A DNA stretch of 64,000 nucleotides from Burkholderiales bacterium PBB3 (GTDB lineage: Bacteria; Pseudomonadota; Gammaproteobacteria; Burkholderiales; Burkholderiaceae_C): NCBI GenBank assembly GCA_002256115.1, contig NKIK01000018.1, positions 1 to 64,000 on the forward strand, in the 5' to 3' direction. Within the stretch, counting starts at the first letter, position 1. Every line of letters begins with the position of its first letter. Positions 8,523-17,134 of this stretch are shown here, one piece after another. Below the pieces are notes generated by a model. The model worked only from the letters and a program-made list of their open reading frames with translations, searched no databases and was not told where the DNA came from. Both the position numbers and the translations under genes were made by a program.

Positions 8523-9284
8523 ATGACAATCGAAAACTTCCAACTCCAGGGTCAAGTGGCTTTGGTGACCGGCTGCAACACCGGTTTGGGTCAGGGTATG
8601 GCGCTGGCGCTGGCGCAAGCTGGGGCCGATATCGTCGGTGTGAACCTGAGCGACCCGGCAGAAACCAAACAAGTGATTGAAGCTGCGGGTCGCCGCTTTT
8701 GGGATCTGCGGGCCAATCTGTCGGATACCGCTTGCCTCGAAGGCGTGGTCCAGCAAGCCATAGAGTTCGCGGGCAAGATCGACATTCTGGTTAACAACGC
8801 GGGCATCATTCGCCGCACCGATGCCATCGATTTCAGTGAAAAAGACTGGGACGATGTGATGAACCTGAACCTGAAGAACGTGTTCTTCTTGGCGCAGGGC
8901 GTGGCCAAGCAGTTCATCAAGCAAGGCACGGGCGGCAAGATCATCAATATTGCGTCCATGTTGTCCTTTCAGGGTGGCGTGCGGGTGCCGTCTTACACCG
9001 CTTCCAAAAGCGGCGTGATGGGCGTGACGCGTGCCATGGCCAACGAATGGGCGGCGCATGGCATTAATGTGAACGCGATTGCACCGGGCTATATGGCCAC
9101 CGACAACACCACGGCGGTGCGTGCCGATGAAGCGCGCAACGCTGCCATCCTGGAGCGTATTCCCGCAGCGCGTTGGGGGCTGCCCAGCGATTTGGCCGGG
9201 CCGGTCGTGTGCTTGGCTTCCAAGGCATCGGACTACGTCAACGGTTACACCATCGCCGTCGACGGCGGTTGGTTGGCGCGTTAA
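8523..9284 (+). CDS. kduD: 2-keto-3-deoxygluconate (2-dehydro-3-deoxy-D-gluconate) 5-dehydrogenase
   Basis: 253 aa from this ATG, equal to E. coli KduD. A TTG nine bases upstream is a possible but poorer start, because GGAG at 8510-8513 is well spaced for 8523. Short-chain dehydrogenase with TGCNTGLGQG cofactor-binding loop, NNAG, catalytic Ser in INIASMLS, and YTASK. It reduces 2,5-diketo-3-deoxygluconate to KDG with NAD(P)H, completing the unsaturated route before KdgK. It shares the operon with kduI and the ABC importer genes downstream. Confidence 0.95.
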   Translation: MTIENFQLQGQVALVTGCNTGLGQGMALALAQAGADIVGVNLSDPAETKQVIEAAGRRFWDLRANLSDTACLEGVVQQAIEFAGKIDILVNNAGIIRRTDAIDFSEKDWDDVMNLNLKNVFFLAQGVAKQFIKQGTGGKIINIASMLSFQGGVRVPSYTASKSGVMGVTRAMANEWAAHGINVNAIAPGYMATDNTTAVRADEARNAAILERIPAARWGLPSDLAGPVVCLASKASDYVNGYTIAVDGGWLAR

Positions 9285-9316
9285 GCCCAGCGCTGCGCAC
9301 ATCGGAGAACGCCAGC

Positions 9317-10204
9317 ATGTATGAGAACAAGCGCCTGGGATTTCTGTTTGTACTGCCTTTCGTACTGGGCGTCTTGCTGTTCAAGCTGTTTCCGTTTGTG
9401 ATGAGCTTTGCGCTCAGCTTCACGCAGTACGACCTGATCGACCCGCCCCAGTATGTGGGGCTGGACAACTACAAAGAGCTGATTGCGGATGACCCCCTGT
9501 TTCGCAAATCGCTCGGTGTGACTTTGCTATTTGCCACGCTGGCGGTGCCCCTGCGGGTGGGTTTTGCTTTGCTCATCGCCCATGTGCTCAACTTCCGCTT
9601 GCGCGGCATCAACTTCTTCCGTGCTGCCTTCTATCTACCGTCCATTTTGGGCGGCTCCATTGCGGTGGCCGTGTTGTGGCGTTTCATTTTTGCCAAGAAT
9701 GGCTTGGTGAATCTGCTACTGGTGCAGGTGGGCATAGAGCCTATTGCCTGGCTGGCGGATGAGCACTATTCCATGTGGACCATCGTGCTGCTGTTTACTT
9801 GGCAGTTTGGTTCGGCCATGGTGATCTTCTTGGCGGCTTTACAAAACGTGCCCACCTCCCTATATGAGGCAGCCGAATGCGATGGTGCAGGCAAGCTGCA
9901 GCAGTTCTGGAGCATTACCGTGCCGCTGATCACCCCTGTGATCTTCTTCAACATGATCATGCAGATGGTGCATGCGTTTCAGGAGTTCAACGGCCCCTAC
10001 ATGATCACCGAGGGCGGTCCTTTGAGCTCCACCTATGTGCTGGCCTTGTATATCTATGACCAGAGCTTCCGCTTCTTCAATCTGGGCTATGGCGCGGCAT
10101 TGTCGTGGGTCTTGTTTGCGCTGGTGGGTGGTTTGAGTGCCATCAGCTTCTGGAGCTCCAAATACTGGGTGTTTTATGCCGGTGAAAAGGAGCAACGCAA
10201 ATGA
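9317..10204 (+). CDS. togM: Oligogalacturonide ABC transporter permease TogM-like
   Basis: 295 aa from an ATG preceded by GGAGA at 9304-9308; a longer frame opens at 9173 but overlaps kduD and lacks a good site. MalF-type inner-membrane permease with about six membrane segments and the EAA loop (LYEAAECDGAGKLQQFWSIT) that contacts the ATPase. The four-gene order permease-permease-ATPase-binding protein equals togMNAB of pectinolytic enterobacteria. Imports oligogalacturonides across the inner membrane. Substrate is inferred from context and order. Confidence 0.85.
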   Translation: MYENKRLGFLFVLPFVLGVLLFKLFPFVMSFALSFTQYDLIDPPQYVGLDNYKELIADDPLFRKSLGVTLLFATLAVPLRVGFALLIAHVLNFRLRGINFFRAAFYLPSILGGSIAVAVLWRFIFAKNGLVNLLLVQVGIEPIAWLADEHYSMWTIVLLFTWQFGSAMVIFLAALQNVPTSLYEAAECDGAGKLQQFWSITVPLITPVIFFNMIMQMVHAFQEFNGPYMITEGGPLSSTYVLALYIYDQSFRFFNLGYGAALSWVLFALVGGLSAISFWSSKYWVFYAGEKEQRK

Positions 10205-11076
10205 GCGCCACACAGAGCGCCCCAACAAGCGCCGCAGATGCGGGCAACACCGGCACGCCTTGGTTGCGTTACGTAGCGCTGGGTCTCGTGGCCTTGGTCA
10301 TGCTTTATCCGCTGCTATGGCTGGTAGGCGCATCTTTCAAGAGCAATAGCGAGATATTCACCGAGGTGGGCTTCTGGCCGCAGCGCTTTGACTTTGGTGC
10401 CTATGCCAAGGGCTGGAAGACCAGTACCGAGTACACCTTTGCCACCTATTTCTTGAACAGTTTCCTGATCACGATACCGCGCATCATCGTCACGGTGATC
10501 TCTTGTGTGCTGGTGGCCTATGCCTTTGCACGCTTCGAGTTTTGGGGTAAGAAGTTTCTGTTCTCCATCATGGTCGGCACCATGATGTTGCCCCTCATTG
10601 TTTTGCGCCTTCCACAGTACCTGGTGTTTCGCGAGTTGGGCTGGCTGGACTCCTACCTGCCGTTGATCGTGCCGTCGGCTTTTGCCACGGACACCTTCTT
10701 TATCTTCATGCTGGTGCAGTTCCTGAAGGGCATTCCGCGGGACATGGAAGAGGCTGCGCAGATTGACGGTTGCAATGCGCTGCAACTGCTGTGGCACATC
10801 ATCGTGCCGCTGCTCAAGCCTGCCATTGTCTCGGTGATTGTGTTCCAGTTCATCTGGACCATGAACGATTTCATGGGACCCTTGATCTATTTGGCGTCTG
10901 TAGAAAAGTACCCGGTATCGCTCGCACTCAAGATGAGCATCGGGGCAACTGAAGAGGTGGAGTGGGCCAATGTGATCGCTATCTCGGTGGTGGCACTGAT
11001 TCCCTCGGTGGCAGTGTTCTTTGCTGCACAAAAACACTTCATCGAAGGTGCCACGTCCAGTGGCGTCAAAGGATAA
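10201..11076 (+). CDS. togN: Oligogalacturonide ABC transporter permease TogN-like
   Basis: 291 aa MalG-type permease overlapping the end of togM by 4 bp (ATGA). N-terminal cytoplasmic tail of about 25 residues, then hydrophobic segments and the EAA loop MEEAAQIDGCNALQLLWHI. Partner of TogM in the membrane channel. Followed 17 bp later by the ATPase gene. Family assignment is secure; oligogalacturonide specificity follows from the operon. Confidence 0.85.
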   Translation: MSATQSAPTSAADAGNTGTPWLRYVALGLVALVMLYPLLWLVGASFKSNSEIFTEVGFWPQRFDFGAYAKGWKTSTEYTFATYFLNSFLITIPRIIVTVISCVLVAYAFARFEFWGKKFLFSIMVGTMMLPLIVLRLPQYLVFRELGWLDSYLPLIVPSAFATDTFFIFMLVQFLKGIPRDMEEAAQIDGCNALQLLWHIIVPLLKPAIVSVIVFQFIWTMNDFMGPLIYLASVEKYPVSLALKMSIGATEEVEWANVIAISVVALIPSVAVFFAAQKHFIEGATSSGVKG

Positions 11077-11093
11077 AAATTGGAGACAAGTCA

Positions 11094-12221
11094 GTGGCAC
11101 GTTTGAATTTAAAAAAGATAGAGAAGATCTATCCCAACGGCTTCAAGGCTGTGCATGGGGTCGACCTGGAAGTGCGTGATGGTGAATTCATGGTGTTTGT
11201 AGGCCCCTCGGGCTGCGCCAAGAGCACCCTGCTGCGCATGATTGCCGGGCTGGAATCCATCTCGGGCGGTGAACTCTATATTGGTGACAAGCTGGTGAAC
11301 AAGCTGGCACCCAAAGAGCGTGGCATTGCCATGGTGTTTCAAAACTACGCCCTGTACCCGCACAAAACAGTCTACGAAAACCTGGCTTTCGGACTGCGCC
11401 TGGCCGGTACGCCCAAGGCCGAGCTGGAGCAGCGCGTGCGCCATGCCGCAGGCCTGCTGGAGATGGAGCATCTGCTGGAGCGCTACCCCAAGCAGCTCAG
11501 CGGTGGCCAGGCCCAGCGCGTTGCGGTCGGCCGGGCTATTGTTAAAAAGCCCGAAGTGTTTTTGTTTGATGAGCCGCTGTCCAACCTGGACGCCAAGCTG
11601 CGCGCCGCTATGCGCGTGCGCTTGACCGAGCTGCACCGCACGCTGCGTGAATCGGGTCAACCCGCCACGGTGGTCTATGTGACGCACGACCAGACCGAAG
11701 CCATGACCATGGGTGAGCGTATTTGTGTGCTCAAAGACGGCGTGATTCAACAAGTGGACACGCCCACGGCGCTCTACGACCACCCCGCCAACGCGTTTGT
11801 CGCCAGCTTCATTGGCTCGCCCGAAATGAATATCGTGCCTGCCCAGTTAGTGGCGGATCGTGGTGCATTGACGGTCGAGCTGGGCGGACAAACATTGACC
11901 TTGCCAGCCGCCAAAGCGGCTGCGCTGAATGGTCGTGTTGGGGCAGTGCAGTTTGGTCTGCGCCCGGAGCACATTTCGGCTGGTGCCCGCTTGCAAGGCG
12001 ACAGTGTGCCGGTGCAGGGCGTGCTGCGCTTTACTGAGCACATGGGCAGCGAAGTCTTTGTTCACTTCAATGTGGGTGAATTGGCGCTGAGCGCGCGCGT
12101 ACCTTCGGATCAGCTTCAGGGCCTGGAAGGTAAAAACCGTGGCGATGCCCACGAGTTCCATGTGCAATTGCCACGTTGCCATTTGTTTGATGCCGAGAGC
12201 GGCATCAGTCTGCTGAAGTAG
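11094..12221 (+). CDS. togA: Sugar ABC transporter ATPase TogA-like
   Basis: 375 aa from a GTG start with GGAGA at 11082-11086; an open frame extends back to 10962 but overlaps togN. MalK/UgpC-type ATPase with Walker A GPSGCAKSTLL (Ala where many relatives have Gly), Q-loop, signature LSGGQAQRV, Walker B VFLFDEPLSNLD and H-loop in VTHDQTEA. A C-terminal regulatory OB-type domain starts around residue 240. It powers TogMN. Tight spacing on both sides places it in the same transcript. Confidence 0.9.
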   Translation: MARLNLKKIEKIYPNGFKAVHGVDLEVRDGEFMVFVGPSGCAKSTLLRMIAGLESISGGELYIGDKLVNKLAPKERGIAMVFQNYALYPHKTVYENLAFGLRLAGTPKAELEQRVRHAAGLLEMEHLLERYPKQLSGGQAQRVAVGRAIVKKPEVFLFDEPLSNLDAKLRAAMRVRLTELHRTLRESGQPATVVYVTHDQTEAMTMGERICVLKDGVIQQVDTPTALYDHPANAFVASFIGSPEMNIVPAQLVADRGALTVELGGQTLTLPAAKAAALNGRVGAVQFGLRPEHISAGARLQGDSVPVQGVLRFTEHMGSEVFVHFNVGELALSARVPSDQLQGLEGKNRGDAHEFHVQLPRCHLFDAESGISLLK

Positions 12222-12226
12222 CGCGT

Positions 12227-13528
12227 ATGTTGAATCGTCGACATTTTTCGGCGCTTGCGCTCAGCCCTTTGCTGGCGCAGGCCCAAGCGCCCACGCCGGT
12301 GACCACGCCCACCGTGCTGCGGTTTGCGTGGTGGGGCGGTGCTACTCGCCATGAGACTACGCTTAAAGCCATTGCGCTGTTTGAAAAGCAAAACCCCGGC
12401 CTGAAGATCAAGGCCGAGTACATGGGTTTTAACGGTTATTTGGAGCGCTTGACCACCCAAATCGCGGGTGGCTCTGAGCCCGACATCATGCAGATCAACT
12501 GGGCCTGGCTGGCCATGTTCTCCAAAAAGGGCAATGGCTTCACCGACCTGGATAAATACCGCTCGCTGCTGGCCCTGGATCAATTTAGCGAAGAAGACGT
12601 CAATGCCGGGCGGGTGCAGGGCAAGCTCAATGCGCTGCCCTCGGCCTACACCGCGCGTGTGATGCTGTGGAACAAAGCCAGCTTTGACCGTGCAGGCCTT
12701 GCGTTGCCCAAAACCTGGGACGATCTATTTGCCGCAGGGCGAGTCTTCAAAGCCAAACTGGGCGACAACGCCTATCCGCTGGACGGTGAGCTTTACGACA
12801 TGCTGTTGCTGTCGCAAGCCTACGTGCAGCAAAAGTATGGCACGCCGTATGTCGACCCGGCCGAGCCCCGCGTGGCCATGAGCCCTGCCGCTGCGCTGGA
12901 GTGGGTGCAAACCTACCGCAAGCTGATCACCGAGCATGTGGCCACGCCTTTGCCCCTGCGGGCCAGTTTGGGTGGTGCTGAAAAGCCCACCGAGCAGCAG
13001 CAGGACTGGGTGGTGGGCAACTGGGCGGGCAACTTCACCTGGGACTCCGCCATTCCCCTGCGCGCCGCTACGCTGAACAAACAGCAAAACCTGGTGTTGG
13101 GAGATTTCCCTACGCTGCCTGACGCCAAAGTCAGTGGCATGTTTGGCAGGCCTACCGTCATGCTGGCCATGGGCCGCAACTGCAAGCAGCCTGAGTTGGC
13201 CGCGCGCCTGATCAACTTCTTGTTGACCGACCCTGAGGCCGCCAAGATTTTGGGCAAGACCCGCGGTGTGCCTGCGGCCCGCAGCCAGCTCGATGTGCTG
13301 GTTAAAGGGAACCGACTGCCTGCGATGGAGCTGGCCGCCCACGAGCAGATCAAGAAGCAGCGTGATGCAGGCCGAGTGCCTGTGCCTGCGCCCTTGTTTG
13401 AACACGCCCGTCTGCACAAATTCATGCGCGAAGTCTTTGAGACCGTCGCTTATGGAAAGACCACCGACCAGGAGGCCGCCCGCCGCCTGGTGGAAGAGGG
13501 CAATGCCCTGTTGAAACGCATCAAATAA
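12227..13528 (+). CDS. togB: Periplasmic sugar-binding protein TogB-like
   Basis: 433 aa extracellular solute-binding protein family 1. A short signal peptide with an RR pair (MLNRRHFSALALSPLLAQAQA) hints at Tat or Sec export. The mature N-terminus LRFAWWGGATRHETTLKAI and the segment SEPDIMQINWAWL are typical of oligosaccharide-binding lobes. It begins 5 bp after the ATPase gene and delivers substrate to TogMN. Binding of oligogalacturonides is inferred from order and neighbours. Confidence 0.85.
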   Translation: MLNRRHFSALALSPLLAQAQAPTPVTTPTVLRFAWWGGATRHETTLKAIALFEKQNPGLKIKAEYMGFNGYLERLTTQIAGGSEPDIMQINWAWLAMFSKKGNGFTDLDKYRSLLALDQFSEEDVNAGRVQGKLNALPSAYTARVMLWNKASFDRAGLALPKTWDDLFAAGRVFKAKLGDNAYPLDGELYDMLLLSQAYVQQKYGTPYVDPAEPRVAMSPAAALEWVQTYRKLITEHVATPLPLRASLGGAEKPTEQQQDWVVGNWAGNFTWDSAIPLRAATLNKQQNLVLGDFPTLPDAKVSGMFGRPTVMLAMGRNCKQPELAARLINFLLTDPEAAKILGKTRGVPAARSQLDVLVKGNRLPAMELAAHEQIKKQRDAGRVPVPAPLFEHARLHKFMREVFETVAYGKTTDQEAARRLVEEGNALLKRIK

Positions 13529-13543
13529 AAACCCTGAATCACC

Positions 13544-14707
13544 ATGACAGTTTCTACCCAACGCCAACTGAAATTCGAAACCCGGCAAGACCCGGATACC
13601 GGTGCCAATGTCACGCGCCTGACGCCGACCGACATCACCTGCCACCGCAACTATTTCTACCAAAAGTGCTTCACCAACGATGGCAGCAAGCTGATTTTTG
13701 GCGCCGAGTTTGGGCCTGGTAATTTTTGGAATTACCACCTGTTGGATTTGCAATCGCAAGTGGCAACACAGCTCACCGATCAGGCGCGTGAAAACACCTT
13801 TGGCGGTTTCTTAAGCCCCGATGACCAGTACCTGTACTTTGTTCGCGCGGAGCGCAGGCTCATTCGCTTGGCTTTGTCCGATCTGAAAGAAGAGGTCATC
13901 TACACCGTGCCAGAAGGCTGGGTCGGCTATGGCACTTGGGTGTCTAACAGCGCCTGTACCAAGATGGTGGGCATCGAGATCCATGCCGACGACTGGTTCC
14001 CCTTGAGCGACTGGAAGAAATTCCATGACATGTACCACGCCAAGCCGCGCTGCCGCATGATTCGTATCGACCTGCAGACCGGTGAACGCGAAGTCATCCT
14101 GGAGAAGCACGGCTGGCTGGGCCACCCGCAGTACCGACCCTTCCACGATGACACTGTTGCCTTCTGCCACGAAGGCCCGCACGATCTGGTGGACGCGCGC
14201 ATGTGGTTCGTCAACGAAGACGGCACCAACCTACGCTGTGGCAAGGTGCACGAAGTGGGCGAGAGCTGCACCCACGAGTTCTGGGTGCCTGATGGCTCCG
14301 CGATGATTTATGTGTCCTACCTCAAGGGTCAGCGGGACCGCTGGATTTGGTCGCTGGACCCGGTGACGCTGGAAAACAAGCGCCTGACGGCCATGCCGCC
14401 TTGCTCGCACTTGATGAGCAATTTTGACGGCACTATGCTGGTCGGTGACGGCTCCGGTTCCCCGGCAGATGTGTCGGACTCGGGCAGCCACGACATCGTG
14501 ACCGACCCGTATTTGCATGTGTTTGATTTGAAGGCCGGTACCAACAGGGCCATTGCGCGCCACGACTCTTCGTGGAAAGTGCATAAAGGCAGCCGCCAGG
14601 TCACGCACCCGCATCCGTCCTTCACGCCTGACGAGAGCCAAGTGCTGTTCAGCTCCGACGCCGAAGGCGAGCCAGCCCTGTATTTGGCAGACGTCATCGC
14701 ACCGTGA
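13544..14707 (+). CDS. ogl: Oligogalacturonate lyase (PL22)
   Basis: 387 aa, full length for the family. Seven-bladed beta-propeller lyase that cleaves di- and oligogalacturonides by beta-elimination to unsaturated galacturonate, the KdgF substrate. Recognised by the segments TDITCHRNYFYQKCFT, the propeller repeats (FGAEFGPGNFWNYHL, FLSPDDQYLYFV) and a histidine-rich stretch (HEFWVPDG, RQVTHPHPSF) containing Mn-binding candidates. No signal peptide, so it acts in the cytoplasm on oligomers brought in by TogMNAB. It lies 15 bp after togB and overlaps the next gene by 4 bp. Confidence 0.95.
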   Translation: MTVSTQRQLKFETRQDPDTGANVTRLTPTDITCHRNYFYQKCFTNDGSKLIFGAEFGPGNFWNYHLLDLQSQVATQLTDQARENTFGGFLSPDDQYLYFVRAERRLIRLALSDLKEEVIYTVPEGWVGYGTWVSNSACTKMVGIEIHADDWFPLSDWKKFHDMYHAKPRCRMIRIDLQTGEREVILEKHGWLGHPQYRPFHDDTVAFCHEGPHDLVDARMWFVNEDGTNLRCGKVHEVGESCTHEFWVPDGSAMIYVSYLKGQRDRWIWSLDPVTLENKRLTAMPPCSHLMSNFDGTMLVGDGSGSPADVSDSGSHDIVTDPYLHVFDLKAGTNRAIARHDSSWKVHKGSRQVTHPHPSFTPDESQVLFSSDAEGEPALYLADVIAP

Positions 14708-17085
14708 AAACCTGGCTCTGGCTGGCGTGCGGGTTGATGGCAACTGCGGTGGCCCAAGAAACACCACGCCCCCAGCTGACCGATGCCTTGGCGGCCCAGT
14801 ACAGCGTAGCGGCCTACCTGGCACAAGGCCCTGGCGCATGGCAGCCGGCAGCCTTGTCTGGCTCCAAGCTCCCCAAGCCCGACTTTTTGGTCGCGGCGGA
14901 TGGTTCTGGTACCCACACCAGCCTGCAAGCTGCCATAGACGCAGTGGCCCAGCCTGACGGCAGTGGGCGTCGTTATGCCATTGGCTTGGCTCCGGGTGTT
15001 TACCGCGGGCAAGTGTGTATTCAGGGCAAGGCACCACTGCTGCTCGTGGGTTTGGGGGCAAGCCCTGCGGACGTGCGTATCGTGGCAGGCCGCTATGCAG
15101 GTGAAGTCAAAGCTGCGGGCGTGGGTTCTGGCAATCCGTGCCAGCCAAACCTTGCAGCCACCACCATTGGAACTGCCTCCAGTGCCACCTTGGCCCTCTT
15201 TAGCAATGACGTGCAACTGCAGCAGATGACGGTTGAAAACGACGCCATGAACGCGGTGCGCCATGGATTTGACTATCGAACGGGCGCGAATGAGGCGGGT
15301 GGGGCACAGGCCGTGGCCCTGATGACCCAAGGCGACAAAATCCAATTGAATGCGGTTCATCTGCTAGGCCACCAGGACACGCTGTATGTGCGGGCCAGCC
15401 CGCAGAAGACTGGAGACCGTGTCTATGTGCAGCAAAGCCTGATTGCAGGCGATGTGGATTTCATCTTCGGCGCTGGCACTCTGGTGATCGATGACTCCAC
15501 CATCGTCAGCCGTGCGGGGCGCCGTGCTGGCAACGAATCTGGCTATGTGCTTGCGCCCAGTACGGCCAGCACCACCGCGTTGGGTATTTTGGTTATCAAC
15601 AGCCGTTTGATAGGCGAAGCTGGGCTGCCTGCAGGCTCGATTGCAATGGGCCGGGCCTGGGACCAGGGGGTACCCAAAGGCGCGTGGAAAAAAGAGACGT
15701 CCCCTAACGGGCAAGCGCTGGTGCGCAATAGCGTACTGGGTGCGCACCTTGGCCCCTGGGCGACTTCTACTGCGCGCAGGCCTTTTCAATCGTCGGGCGA
15801 AGCGGCCAACCGCATGGCGGAGTGGCGCAATACGTCGCCAGAACGCACCGCCACCGCGTGGGCAACAGAGCGCGATCAGCTGAACAGTATGGATGGTTGG
15901 GCCGCTGCAAGCGGAGGTACGCGCGGTGGTGCGGATGCGCAAGCCCAGCACGTGTACACGGTGCGCAACCGCGCCGAGCTGGTGTCTGCTTTGGCCCCTG
16001 GCCCGCAGGCGCGCATCGTGCGGGTGCAGGGCCGTATCGATCTCAGCACCGATGATGCGGGTAAGCCGCTGGGTATGGAAGATTACCGCGACCCGGCGTT
16101 CGACCCGGCAGCATTTCTGGCGGCGTTTGATCCCGCGGTGTGGGGAAAAAAGCCGCCTTCGGGTCCTCAAGAAGATGCCCGCCAGCGCTCGTCGCGCAAA
16201 CAGGCGGCGCACATCATCGTACGCATTCCTTCCAACACCACGGTAGTGGGTGTGGGTAGTGACGCCAGTATCGTCAACGGCATGCTGTTCCTCGAAAAAG
16301 TGGACAACGTCATCCTCCGCAATCTGCGCTTCGAAGACGCTTACGATTTCTTTCCCGCCTGGGACCCCAAGGACAACGCCAACGGCGAATGGAACTCGGA
16401 GTACGACAATGTTTCGCTGCGCGGTGCCACCCACGTCTGGATCGACCATTGCACTTTTGATGATGGCCCCAGGCCCGATCACTTGGAGAAAATGGCATTT
16501 GGTCGGCAAGTGCAGCGCCACGATGGCATGCTCGATATCACCCAGCAGTCCAACTGGGTTACGGTGTCTTGGAATCACTTTCGCCAACACGACAAAACCA
16601 CGCTGGTAGGCAGCAGCGATGGCCAGGTGCTGGATGTGGACAAACTCAAGGTCAGTTTTCACCATAACTGGTACGAGGCGGTGAAGGAGCGCACCCCGCG
16701 CGTGCGCTACGGCCAAGTCCATGTTTACAACAACCTGTTTGACGGCCAACAGACCAGCAGCTACCCCTATGCTTACTCTTTGGGTGTCGGCATCCATTCC
16801 TCCATCGTCAGTGAGCGCAATGTTTGGTTGACGACTCCGGATGTGGGTGCGGGCAAGCTGGTGCGCGCGCTCAAGGGCGACCGGTTTGTGGACCGTGGCT
16901 CTTTGCACAACGGCAAGCCCGTAGACCTGCTGGCCGCGCTGCGTGACACCTATCCGCAGATTGCATGGTCGACCGACTCTGGCTGGGTGCCGACCTTATT
17001 TCTGCCCCAAGATGCTGCACCGGATGTTGAAGTCCGCGTACGCCAGGGAGCCGGTGCAGGCCGCTTACTTTTCACGGGACCCTGA
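14704..17085 (+). CDS. Bifunctional pectin methylesterase (CE8) - pectate lyase (PL1) fusion, exported
   Basis: 793 aa from a GTG overlapping the ogl stop. Short signal peptide (cleavage near AVAQ). The N-terminal CE8 half runs to about residue 400: GHQDTLY at 222, first catalytic Asp in the gap, DFIFG with Asp252, and GRAW with Arg317/Trp319. The C-terminal PL1 half begins near 415, with WIDHCTF at 579 and HHNWYEAV..RTPRVRYG at 653-670 including the catalytic Arg (about 666). One chain would demethylate homogalacturonan and cut the freed polygalacturonate. No frameshift or stop interrupts the junction, so the fusion is real in this sequence. Confidence 0.93.
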   Translation: MKTWLWLACGLMATAVAQETPRPQLTDALAAQYSVAAYLAQGPGAWQPAALSGSKLPKPDFLVAADGSGTHTSLQAAIDAVAQPDGSGRRYAIGLAPGVYRGQVCIQGKAPLLLVGLGASPADVRIVAGRYAGEVKAAGVGSGNPCQPNLAATTIGTASSATLALFSNDVQLQQMTVENDAMNAVRHGFDYRTGANEAGGAQAVALMTQGDKIQLNAVHLLGHQDTLYVRASPQKTGDRVYVQQSLIAGDVDFIFGAGTLVIDDSTIVSRAGRRAGNESGYVLAPSTASTTALGILVINSRLIGEAGLPAGSIAMGRAWDQGVPKGAWKKETSPNGQALVRNSVLGAHLGPWATSTARRPFQSSGEAANRMAEWRNTSPERTATAWATERDQLNSMDGWAAASGGTRGGADAQAQHVYTVRNRAELVSALAPGPQARIVRVQGRIDLSTDDAGKPLGMEDYRDPAFDPAAFLAAFDPAVWGKKPPSGPQEDARQRSSRKQAAHIIVRIPSNTTVVGVGSDASIVNGMLFLEKVDNVILRNLRFEDAYDFFPAWDPKDNANGEWNSEYDNVSLRGATHVWIDHCTFDDGPRPDHLEKMAFGRQVQRHDGMLDITQQSNWVTVSWNHFRQHDKTTLVGSSDGQVLDVDKLKVSFHHNWYEAVKERTPRVRYGQVHVYNNLFDGQQTSSYPYAYSLGVGIHSSIVSERNVWLTTPDVGAGKLVRALKGDRFVDRGSLHNGKPVDLLAALRDTYPQIAWSTDSGWVPTLFLPQDAAPDVEVRVRQGAGAGRLLFTGP

Positions 17086-17134
17086 TCGGGCTCCATTCAG
17101 GCCCATTCACCAAGCCCATTTAACGAGCTTTGCC

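Noticed and set aside
9173..9316. Upstream extension of togM
   Set aside because: Overlaps the end of kduD; the ATG at 9317 has a ribosome binding site and gives the usual length.
15364..16908. Long leftward open frame opposite the methylesterase-lyase fusion
   Set aside because: Its codons mirror those of the real gene in a high-GC sequence and its protein has no recognisable features.
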